NCBI GenBank assembly: GCA_964629765.1
Contig: CAZVTK010000227.1
Coordinates: 1 to 5,853, forward strand
Direction of reading: 5' to 3'
Source of the DNA: RCIO01 sp964629765
GTDB taxonomy: Bacteria > Pseudomonadota > Alphaproteobacteria > Rhizobiales > Rhizobiaceae
DNA: 5,853 bases
Shown: one piece after another, positions 1-4,539 of the stretch
How the letters are laid out: each line of letters begins with the position of its first letter
How positions within the stretch are numbered: the stretch's first letter is position 1
Translations under genes and position numbers: made by a program
The notes under the pieces: generated by a model
Told to the model about the DNA's origin: nothing
The model's database searches: none
Seen by the model: only the letters and a program-made list of their open reading frames with translations

Positions 1-146
1 CACACGCCGCGACCGGGAAGCCGGTGGCGGAGATCGGGCGTCACCCTGCCGTCGGGATCGAGCACGAAGCGCACGAGTTCGCTCACCGGTCGTTCGGACC
101 GGGTTACGATGCAGGTGCGGCTCGCTGGCTCGTTCTTGCGTGGCAT
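1..146 (-). CDS. ylxR: YlxR family RNA-binding protein (partial, C-terminus beyond left edge)
   Basis: Only the first 48 codons are present; the gene runs off the left edge. The visible protein begins MPRKNEPASRTCIVTRSERP and continues through ELVRFVLDPDGRVTPDLRHRLPGRGV. The RTCIVTR segment (about residues 10-16) and the later LPGRG segment are hallmarks of the YlxR (DUF448) family in Alphaproteobacteria. The family is a small basic RNA-binding fold, nearly always encoded between nusA and infB. The ATG at 146-144 follows the nusA stop by 17 nt, and the spacing and strand fit one transcript with nusA. The ribosome binding site is weak (a GGGCG-like stretch), which suggests translational coupling to nusA (inference). 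Another ATG at 160-158 lies in a different frame that stops after 18 codons, so it is not the start. In other Alphaproteobacteria the gene is often fused to a ribosomal L7Ae-like domain; this cannot be judged here. Confidence 0.9.
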   Translation of the reverse strand, partial: MPRKNEPASRTCIVTRSERPVSELVRFVLDPDGRVTPDLRHRLPGRGV

Positions 147-163
147 GTGGCGGCGCCCATGGC

Positions 164-1786
164 TCAGGCTGCCGGGGCGGGTTCTTCGGCCTCCGCCGCC
201 GCGGCGGCAGCTTCGGCCTCCGCCTTGGCCGCAAGGTCCGCCTCGGTGACCCAGCCGGCCTTGATGCGGGCCGACATGATCATCGCCTCGGCATCCGCAC
301 GCGTCACGCCGAAGCCGTCGAGCGCACCGGGGTGGAAGGTCGATTCGCCGTCCTTGCGCTCGGTGTAGCCGGTGAGTTCGTCGGGAATGGACCCCGCGAA
401 GTCCTCGAGGGTCTTCACGTCCGCCTTGCCGAGGGCGACCAGCATGCCCGGCGTCACGCCGTCGATGCCCTTGAGGTCGTCCGAGACGCCCAGCGCCTTC
501 CGCTCCGCGTCGAGTTCGGCGTCGCGGCGCTCGAGGTATTCCTTGGCGCGATTCTGCAGTTCGGCCGCCGTCTCGTCGTCGAAGCCCTCGATCGAGCCGA
601 GCTCGCCGAGATCCACGAAGGCGATTTCCTCGACCGAGGCAAAGCCCTCCGAAGCAAGGAGCTGGGCAACCAGTTCGTCGACGTCGAGCGCCTCGATGAA
701 GAGGTTGGACCGCTCCTGGAATTCCTTCTGGCGCCGCTCCGACTCTTCCTGCTCGGTGAGGATGTCGATGTCCCAGCCGGTCAGCTGCGAGGCGAGGCGG
801 ACGTTCTGGCCGCGCCGGCCGATGGCGAGCGACAGCTGGTCGTCCGGCACCACGACCTCGATGCGCTCGGCGTCCTCGTCGAGCACCACCTTGGACACTT
901 CCGCGGGCTGGAGCGCGTTGACGATGAACGTCGCCGCATCCGGGTTCCACGGGATGATGTCGATCTTCTCGCCCTGGAGCTCGTTGACGACGGCCTGGAC
1001 GCGGCTGCCGCGCATGCCGACGCAGGCGCCGACCGGGTCGATCGAGGAATCGCGCGAGATGACGGCGATCTTGGCGCGGCTGCCCGGATCGCGGGCCACC
1101 GACTTGATCTCGATGATGCCGTCGTAGATTTCCGGCACTTCCTGGGCGAACAGCTTCGCCATGAACTGCGGATGGGTCCGCGACAGGAAGATCTGCGGGC
1201 CGCGCTGCTCGCGCCGGACGTCGTAGACATAGGCGCGGACGCGGTCACCATATTTGAAGTTCTCGCGCGGGATCAGCTCGTCGCGACGGATGATCGCTTC
1301 GCCGCGGCCGAGATCCACGATGACGTTGCCATACTCGACGCGCTTCACCGTGCCGTTGACGATCTCGCCGATGCGGTCCTTGTACTCGTCGAACTGGCGG
1401 TCACGCTCGGCCTCGCGCACCTTCTGCACGATGACCTGCTTGGCCGACTGGGCGGCGATGCGGCCGAAATCCATCGGCGGCAGCGGCTCGGCGATGAAGT
1501 CGCCGATCTCGGCGTCGGGATTGCGCTCGCGCGCCGAGGACAGGGCGATCTGGCGGCCGTAGTCCTCGACCTCCTCAACCACTTCCATAAGGCGCTGCAG
1601 CTTCATCTCGCCGGTGTTCGGGTTGATGTCGGCGCGGATGTTGGTCTCCTGCCCGTAGCGGGAGCGCGCGGCCTTCTGGATCGCGTCGGCCATGGCGGCG
1701 ATCACGATGCCCTTGTCGATCGATTTTTCGCGCGCGACAGCGTCTGCGATCTGCAGAAGCTCCAGCCTGTTCGCACTGACTGCCAT
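164..1786 (-). CDS. nusA: Transcription termination/antitermination factor NusA
   Basis: The 540-residue product is essentially full length for an alphaproteobacterial NusA, which binds RNA polymerase and nascent RNA to modulate pausing, intrinsic and Rho termination, and rRNA antitermination. Domains in order: N-terminal polymerase-binding domain (about 1-130, MAVSANRLELLQIADAVARE at the start); S1 domain (about 138-203, GEIVNGTVKRVEYGNVIVDLG); KH1 with its GMRG loop (257-260); KH2 with its GRRG loop (323-326); then two helix-hairpin-helix acidic repeats (about 362-420 and 436-510). The protein ends in an Ala/Glu-rich tail (about 520-540), probably disordered. The ATG at 1786-1784 is chosen because the family N-terminus begins exactly there and GAGGAG lies 6 nt upstream (1798-1793). 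The reading frame stays open far upstream, but that part overlaps rimP in another frame and does not look like NusA. It lies 47 nt after rimP and 17 nt before ylxR, so co-transcription is likely. Confidence 0.97.
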   Translation of the reverse strand: MAVSANRLELLQIADAVAREKSIDKGIVIAAMADAIQKAARSRYGQETNIRADINPNTGEMKLQRLMEVVEEVEDYGRQIALSSARERNPDAEIGDFIAEPLPPMDFGRIAAQSAKQVIVQKVREAERDRQFDEYKDRIGEIVNGTVKRVEYGNVIVDLGRGEAIIRRDELIPRENFKYGDRVRAYVYDVRREQRGPQIFLSRTHPQFMAKLFAQEVPEIYDGIIEIKSVARDPGSRAKIAVISRDSSIDPVGACVGMRGSRVQAVVNELQGEKIDIIPWNPDAATFIVNALQPAEVSKVVLDEDAERIEVVVPDDQLSLAIGRRGQNVRLASQLTGWDIDILTEQEESERRQKEFQERSNLFIEALDVDELVAQLLASEGFASVEEIAFVDLGELGSIEGFDDETAAELQNRAKEYLERRDAELDAERKALGVSDDLKGIDGVTPGMLVALGKADVKTLEDFAGSIPDELTGYTERKDGESTFHPGALDGFGVTRADAEAMIMSARIKAGWVTEADLAAKAEAEAAAAAAEAEEPAPAA

Positions 1787-1792
1787 CGTCTT

Positions 1793-1798
1793 CTCCTC
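1793..1798 (-). promoter_or_regulatory. Ribosome binding site of nusA
   Basis: On the minus strand GAGGAG sits 6 nt before the ATG at 1786-1784. It settles the nusA start, because the frame itself is open much further upstream. Confidence 0.85.
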
Positions 1799-1811
1799 AA
1801 GTGCCGGCGCG

Positions 1812-1826
1812 GCCCGGAGTCCGGGC
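1812..1826 (-). repeat. Intercistronic GC hairpin between rimP and nusA
   Basis: GCCCGG and CCGGGC form a perfect 6-bp inverted repeat around a 3-nt loop in the 47-nt gap after the rimP stop. No T-run follows, so it is not an intrinsic terminator. If functional it could be an mRNA-processing or stability element, but GC-rich gaps produce such hairpins easily. Confidence 0.35.
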
Positions 1827-1833
1827 GCCGCCG

Positions 1834-2484
1834 CTATTCCTCGGTGTCTTCGCCCGGCGCGGCCGCGTCGCCGTCCTTGCGGCGGCGCTTGCGCTCCTGG
1901 CGCAGCTTCTTGTCCTTGCGCAGCGCGTCGCGGACGAGATCGTCGGTCAGCACCAGCCGCGCGTCGGCGATCGTGTCGAGCGGCACCGTCACGACCGGCT
2001 CCTCGCCATAGGCGAGCTTGTCGGATTCGATGGTCAGCGCGCCGTCGGCGACCGCGACCACCTTGCCGCGAAAGCGCTTGCGGCCGGCGATCAGCACCGA
2101 CGTCTCCAGCTTCACCAGATGGCCGGCGGCGGCGGCAAAATCGGCGGCGCGCACCAGCGGCCGGTCGATGCCCGGCGAGGACACTTCGAGGTGATACGCC
2201 TTGTCGATGGGATCCTCGACGTCGAGCACGGCCGAGAGCACGCGGCTCGCCTCCTCGCAATCGTCGATGGTCATCGAGCCGTCGAGCCGCTCGGCCATCA
2301 CCTGCAAGGTCAGGCCGCTCTGGCCGAGCAGGCGGATGCGCACGAGCCGGAAGCCGTTGGCCGCCAGCGCCGGCGCCACGATCTGCGCCACGCGCGCCTC
2401 GGTGCCGCTCTCGCGGACGATGCGGTCGTCGGTCGCCCCGGGGGCGGCCCCGGAGGCGTCTATGTCGGCCGTGGCCGTGCTCAT
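1834..2484 (-). CDS. rimP: Ribosome maturation factor RimP
   Basis: RimP is a cytoplasmic factor that binds the free 30S subunit and assists its late maturation. The 216-residue product shows the N-terminal alpha/beta domain (about 20-110) with the conserved block YHLEVSSPGIDRPL (97-110). An SH3-like C-terminal domain follows (about 118-180), then a very basic tail (about 189-203, rich in Lys and Arg) ending in acidic residues. The E. coli protein is about 150 residues; a longer, charged C-terminus is usual in Alphaproteobacteria. The start is placed at the ATG at 2484-2482 (MSTATADIDASG). The ribosome binding site there is poor. The frame is open further upstream, with in-frame ATGs at 2571 and 2595, but that stretch crosses a predicted terminator hairpin and does not look conserved. 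It is the first gene of the rimP-nusA-ylxR operon, directly behind the promoter and hairpin described separately. Confidence 0.95.
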   Translation of the reverse strand: MSTATADIDASGAAPGATDDRIVRESGTEARVAQIVAPALAANGFRLVRIRLLGQSGLTLQVMAERLDGSMTIDDCEEASRVLSAVLDVEDPIDKAYHLEVSSPGIDRPLVRAADFAAAAGHLVKLETSVLIAGRKRFRGKVVAVADGALTIESDKLAYGEEPVVTVPLDTIADARLVLTDDLVRDALRKDKKLRQERKRRRKDGDAAAPGEDTEE

Positions 2485-2533
2485 GCGGTGCCGTGCGATC
2501 CTGCGGTTCGGGTCCAACGCGGTCGCCGGTAAC

Positions 2534-2565
2534 AAAAAAGAGCGGGACCGGGTGGACCCACTCTT
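2534..2565 (-). terminator. Intrinsic terminator-like hairpin in the rimP leader (possible attenuator)
   Basis: Read on the minus strand, AAGAGTGGG (2565-2557) pairs with CCCGCTCTT (2546-2538): 9 bp including one G-U wobble. Inside it, CC can pair with GG across a T-T mismatch, leaving a 4-nt loop ACCC. The descending arm runs straight into six consecutive T (2539-2534). This is the classical layout of a Rho-independent terminator. It lies 70 nt beyond the stop of the upstream doxX-like gene, about 50 nt before the rimP ATG, and downstream of a predicted rimP promoter. It may therefore end the doxX-like transcript, act as a premature terminator for rimP, or both. A leader attenuator before rimP is known in Enterobacteria; relation to that element is not shown. 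Confidence 0.8.
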
Positions 2566-2592
2566 CGTCATGGCGACCAAGAATTTGACGTG

Positions 2593-2621
2593 CATATAGC
2601 CGTGCTGAAAGCGTTTTGCAA
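2593..2621 (-). promoter_or_regulatory. Predicted sigma70-type promoter of the rimP-nusA-ylxR operon
   Basis: On the minus strand TTGCAA (2621-2616, -35, 4 of 6 consensus bases) is separated by 17 nt from TATATG (2598-2593, -10, 4 of 6). This is an AT-rich patch in otherwise GC-rich DNA. The expected transcription start is near 2586, which leaves a leader of about 100 nt containing the terminator-like hairpin. The call is a pattern match supported by position. Confidence 0.55.
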
Positions 2622-2634
2622 TCCCGCGGCTGCG

Positions 2635-3024
2635 TCACTGCCCGCGCAAGGGGAACAGCGCCCGCAGGCGCGCGTCGCGCAGCCACAATCCGCCCCACAT
2701 GCACAGCCCCAGATAGAGGCTGAAAAGGATGTGGGAGAAAAGCGGGCTTTCCGCCCTGATCTGGGTGGCCATCGCCCCACCGAGCAGGGCCATCGTCAGC
2801 ACCGCACCGAGCAGGCTGGTGCGCGGGACGAGATAAAGCACGACGCATGTGAGCTCGATCAGGCCGATCATGAACGCGTAGCCGGCCGGCCAGCCGAGCT
2901 CGGCCATCGTCTGCTCCGCGACCGGGAGCTGAAGCAGCTTCGGCGCGACCGACGCGCCAAGCATGAAAAGGATGAAAAGCCCCGACAGGGCACGGCCCGT
3001 CCACATCATCGCCGTCGCGTTCAT
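2635..3024 (-). CDS. DoxX-like family small integral membrane protein
   Basis: The 129-residue hydrophobic protein has four predicted membrane helices at about residues 8-25, 46-66, 69-88 and 96-116. The arrangement and the motif around PRTSLLGAVLTMALLGGAMATQIR match the DoxX-like (DoxX_2) family, whose members usually carry LGGAxATHxR at this place; here His is replaced by Gln. The family's biochemical role is mostly unknown; some DoxX relatives are linked to quinone or thiol redox chemistry, but nothing here proves this. The start at 3024 (MNATAMMW) is preferred because GGGAG lies 9 nt upstream (3038-3034). ATGs at 3042 and 3057 are in frame but have no comparable site and would add a non-hydrophobic stretch. 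It is divergent from the dehydrogenase gene and lies upstream of rimP on the same strand, separated by a predicted promoter and terminator, so it is probably a separate transcript. Confidence 0.82.
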   Translation of the reverse strand: MNATAMMWTGRALSGLFILFMLGASVAPKLLQLPVAEQTMAELGWPAGYAFMIGLIELTCVVLYLVPRTSLLGAVLTMALLGGAMATQIRAESPLFSHILFSLYLGLCMWGGLWLRDARLRALFPLRGQ

Positions 3025-3237
3025 CGTTCCGGTCTCCCTCATTGTGCCGTCTTCCACGATACCCGAAGGACGTTGCAGCTCTTCACCTGCCGACAGCGGC
3101 AGAAAGATTCTCCGCTCCGGAGGCCATGTTCAATGCTCCGGGCAGTTCTTTTCGGAAAGCGGACCGTTGCGCCTTGCGTGTTGCGGCCCGGCGAACCACC
3201 TGTCACGGCGAACGGAGCTGCAAGATAGGGAGAGCGC
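3025..3237. promoter_or_regulatory. Divergent intergenic region between the doxX-like and dehydrogenase genes
   Basis: These 213 bp should hold the promoters of both divergent genes. The best minus-strand candidate is TTGAAC, 17 nt and then GAATCT (about 3133-3105), which has a very weak -10. I found no convincing plus-strand promoter. A perfect inverted repeat, CTGCCG-ACAG-CGGCAG, lies at 3087-3102 (feature below), and the palindrome CTCCGGAG lies about 15 bp to its right. Small frames crossing this gap are overlapping shadows, not genes. Confidence 0.4.
3087..3102. repeat. Short perfect inverted repeat, possible operator
   Basis: CTGCCG (3087-3092) and CGGCAG (3097-3102) are exact inverted copies separated by ACAG. 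The site lies in the divergent gap, 63 bp from the doxX-like start and 136 bp from the dehydrogenase start. That fits an operator for a dimeric regulator or a small RNA hairpin. No regulator gene is adjacent within the window, and a 6-bp arm can occur by chance in GC-rich DNA. Confidence 0.3.
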
Positions 3238-4203
3238 ATGAAAGCCTGGATCGTCACCCGCTACGGCGGGCCGGAGGTGCTCGAACTCGTCGACGTGCCG
3301 GCGCCCGTTCCGGTTCGCGACGAGGTGCTGATCCGGGTGCATGCGACCACGGTGACGGCCGGCGACAGGCGCGTGCGCGCGATGGAAGCCCCGCGCGGCT
3401 TCGGCTTCGTGTTTCCGCTCATCTTCGGCAAGGATGGGCCGAAGCAGCCGATCCTCGGCTCGGAGGTGGCGGGCGTGGTCGAGGCGATCGGCCCCGAGGT
3501 CACCCGCTACCGGGAGGGCGACCGCGTCTTCGCCTATAGCGACGCGAAGATGAAGGGGCATGCCGAGCTCCTCGCGATCCCCGAGACGGCAGCGGTCTGG
3601 CGCATGCCGGACGGGATGGATTTCGCGCAGGCGGCGGCGCTGTCCTTCGGCCCCTGCACCGCGCTCGCCTTCCTGAAGAAGACCAAGCTGCGCCGCGGCC
3701 AGCGCGTGCTGGTCAACGGCGCCTCGGGCAATGTCGGCTCGGCCGCGGTGCAGCTCGCAAAATATATGGGCGTGCATGTGACGGCGGTGACGAGCCGGGG
3801 CAACAGGAAGCTCGCCCTCTCGATCGGCGCCGACGAGGTGATCGACTACAGGGCGCAGGACTTCGCGAAGGCCGGCCAGACCTGGCACGTCATCTTCGAC
3901 GCAGTCGGGAACCTCACCTTCGCTAGCGCGAAGCCGGCGCTGGCGCGCAACGGCCGGCTGGTGCTCGCCTCCGCGGCGCTGGCCGACATGCTGATGGCGC
4001 CGCTCCACTCCTTCGGTCTGCGCAAGGTCTATGCGGGCCCGACCGGCGGCAGGCGGCAGGATCTGCAACTGATGGCGCAGCTCGCCGCCGACGGCCTGTA
4101 CAGTCCGGTGATCGACAGCGTGGTGCCCTTCGCCGACATGCCAGAGGCCCATCGCATCGCCGACAGCGGGCGCAAGCGCGGCTCGGTCGTGGTTGCGCCT
4201 TAA
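3238..4203 (+). CDS. NAD(P)-dependent alcohol dehydrogenase / quinone oxidoreductase-like protein (MDR superfamily, zinc-free)
   Basis: This 321-residue cytoplasmic oxidoreductase belongs to the medium-chain dehydrogenase/reductase superfamily. The N-terminal GroES-like domain (about 1-125) begins MKAWIVTRYGGPEVLELVDV and contains LGSEVAGVVEAIG (73-85). The Rossmann cofactor domain carries the glycine motif GASGNVG (161-167), followed by TSRGNRKLALSIGADEVIDY (185-204). SR in the second stretch is typical of NADP(H)-preferring members (inference). The catalytic-zinc His of classical alcohol dehydrogenases (GHE) is Ser here (GSE), and the structural-zinc cysteine lobe is absent, so it should act zinc-independently, like quinone oxidoreductases, enoyl reductases or reticulon-4-interacting-protein-type enzymes. 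The substrate is unknown. Length is normal for the family. The ATG at 3238 has AGGGAGA at 3227-3233. It appears monocistronic and divergent from the doxX-like gene. Confidence 0.92.
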   Translation: MKAWIVTRYGGPEVLELVDVPAPVPVRDEVLIRVHATTVTAGDRRVRAMEAPRGFGFVFPLIFGKDGPKQPILGSEVAGVVEAIGPEVTRYREGDRVFAYSDAKMKGHAELLAIPETAAVWRMPDGMDFAQAAALSFGPCTALAFLKKTKLRRGQRVLVNGASGNVGSAAVQLAKYMGVHVTAVTSRGNRKLALSIGADEVIDYRAQDFAKAGQTWHVIFDAVGNLTFASAKPALARNGRLVLASAALADMLMAPLHSFGLRKVYAGPTGGRRQDLQLMAQLAADGLYSPVIDSVVPFADMPEAHRIADSGRKRGSVVVAP

Positions 4204-4220
4204 GCTTTCGTGAACCCCAC

Positions 4221-4250
4221 CATGCGGCCCGCGCATGGCTCCCATGCGGG
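4221..4250 (+). repeat. Clustered CATGCG inverted repeats after the dehydrogenase gene
   Basis: CATGCG (4221-4226), CGCATG (4232-4237) and CATGCG (4243-4248) alternate in orientation within 30 bp, starting 17 bp after the dehydrogenase stop. The second and third copies form a hairpin of 7 bp plus 2 bp beyond a bulged G (4229-4250) with a 3-nt loop CTC. Alternatively the first and second copies pair across 5 nt. No T-run follows, so it is not a standard intrinsic terminator. It could protect the 3' end of the transcript or be a protein-binding site. Confidence 0.45.
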
Positions 4251-4288
4251 ACCGGCGCTACAATTTCCTACGATCGGGCCTATCTTTG

Positions 4289-4320
4289 TTGCAGCGCACA
4301 CAAACGAGTGTGCAATGCAA
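4289..4320 (+). repeat. 32-bp interrupted palindrome abutting the ribosome binding site of the small gene
   Basis: TTGCA (4289-4293) and GCACAC (4296-4301) are mirrored exactly by GTGTGC (4308-4313) and TGCAA (4316-4320). A symmetric 2-nt mismatch (GC against AA) separates the two blocks on each side, and the centre is AAACGA. As RNA this gives 11 bp with a 2x2 internal loop. As DNA it looks like a two-fold symmetric operator. It ends at the base before GAGG of the ribosome binding site. Confidence 0.6.
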
Positions 4321-4324
4321 GAGG
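4319..4324 (+). promoter_or_regulatory. Ribosome binding site of the small basic protein
   Basis: AAGAGG lies 8 nt before the ATG at 4333, a good spacing, and only 2 nt before the in-frame ATG at 4327, which is too close. It therefore favours 4333 as the start. Its first two bases belong to the right arm of the palindrome at 4289-4320. Confidence 0.65.
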
Positions 4325-4332
4325 ATATGACG

Positions 4333-4494
4333 ATGAACACCCGCAGCCCCTTCTCCCGCATCGGCAACGCCGTGCGCACCTTCGGCAGCGCGGTGGCCGC
4401 GGCCCGCGCGATCGAGGGCGGCCGCACGCCGGCCGCGCATCACCTGCGCGCGCTCGGCATCGACCCCAAGCAGTTTTCCGAGATCGGCCGCTAA
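4333..4494 (+). CDS. Small basic protein of unknown function (53 aa)
   Basis: The product starts MNTRSPFSRIGNAVRTFGSA and ends LRALGIDPKQFSEIGR. An N-terminal segment (about 5-27) can form a basic amphipathic helix. A short linker EGGRTPAA follows, then a C-terminal stretch LRALGIDPKQFSEI that looks like a second short helix. There is no signal peptide, cysteine or membrane segment. I do not recognise a named family. The layout (short, Arg-rich, ending in an LGI-type helix) loosely recalls DUF1127/YjiS-type small proteins of Alphaproteobacteria, but the DUF1127 signature is not present, so this is only an analogy. Support for a real gene comes from the well-spaced AAGAGG, the ordered hairpins before and after it, and protein-like composition in a gap otherwise lacking a gene. 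In-frame ATGs at 4315 and 4327 give slightly longer versions. It converges on tctA. Confidence 0.68.
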   Translation: MNTRSPFSRIGNAVRTFGSAVAAARAIEGGRTPAAHHLRALGIDPKQFSEIGR

Positions 4495-4501
4495 GCGGCC
4501 G
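4485..4501 (+). repeat. Inverted repeat centred on the stop codon of the small gene
   Basis: CGGCCGC (4485-4491) and GCGGCCG (4495-4501) are exact 7-bp inverted copies, with the TAA stop as the 3-nt loop. A larger hairpin follows 5 nt later, so the two may form a tandem 3'-end structure. Confidence 0.45.
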
Positions 4502-4504
4502 GCG

Positions 4505-4535
4505 AAAAGCCGCGCGCCAGGCGCGCGCGGCTTCT
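4505..4535. terminator. Bidirectional GC-rich terminator between the small gene and tctA
   Basis: AAGCCGCGCGC (4507-4517) pairs perfectly with GCGCGCGGCTT (4523-4533) over a 5-nt loop, an 11-bp stem of very high GC. On the minus strand the stem is followed by TTTTC (T-run at 4508-4505), so it can end the tctA transcript 7 nt after its stop. On the plus strand the trailing CTTCTCC is a weaker U-tract, ending the small gene's transcript. Its position between convergent genes is typical. Confidence 0.75.
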
Positions 4536-4539
4536 CCGG

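Larger units (their letters stand above)
4204..4332 (+). promoter_or_regulatory. Intergenic region and leader of the small basic protein gene
   Basis: The 129-bp gap holds inverted repeats at 4221-4250 and 4289-4320 (described separately). Two -10-like hexamers are visible: TACAAT (4259-4264) and TATCTT (4281-4286). Neither has a good -35 at 16-18 nt, so the promoter is uncertain. Start from the first would place the 4289-4320 palindrome in the 5' leader; start from the second would place it across the start site. Confidence 0.4.

Noticed and set aside
140..2011. A 623-codon plus-strand frame opposite nusA and the 3' part of rimP
   Set aside because: It is antisense to two clearly conserved genes, its translation resembles no family and is rich in Arg, Leu, Asp and His as expected of a GC-rich shadow frame.
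519..2604. Possible fusion or frameshift in nusA or rimP, suggested by the unusually long open frames
   Set aside because: Both proteins have complete domain sets and normal lengths with clear starts and stops; long open frames are a by-product of high GC.
1787..3004. Upstream extension of the nusA frame, open for about 400 more codons
   Set aside because: It overlaps rimP and the doxX-like gene in another frame, crosses a terminator-like hairpin, and does not look like NusA. The family start with its own ribosome binding site is at 1786.
3042..3539. Plus-strand frame with an ATG at 3125 preceded by GGAGG
   Set aside because: The site looks like a start, but the frame runs far into the dehydrogenase gene out of phase and its product is low-complexity and Arg-rich.
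3130..4245. A 371-codon minus-strand frame opposite the dehydrogenase gene
   Set aside because: The plus strand encodes a complete, well-conserved MDR enzyme here; the antisense product is His/Arg-rich and unlike known proteins.
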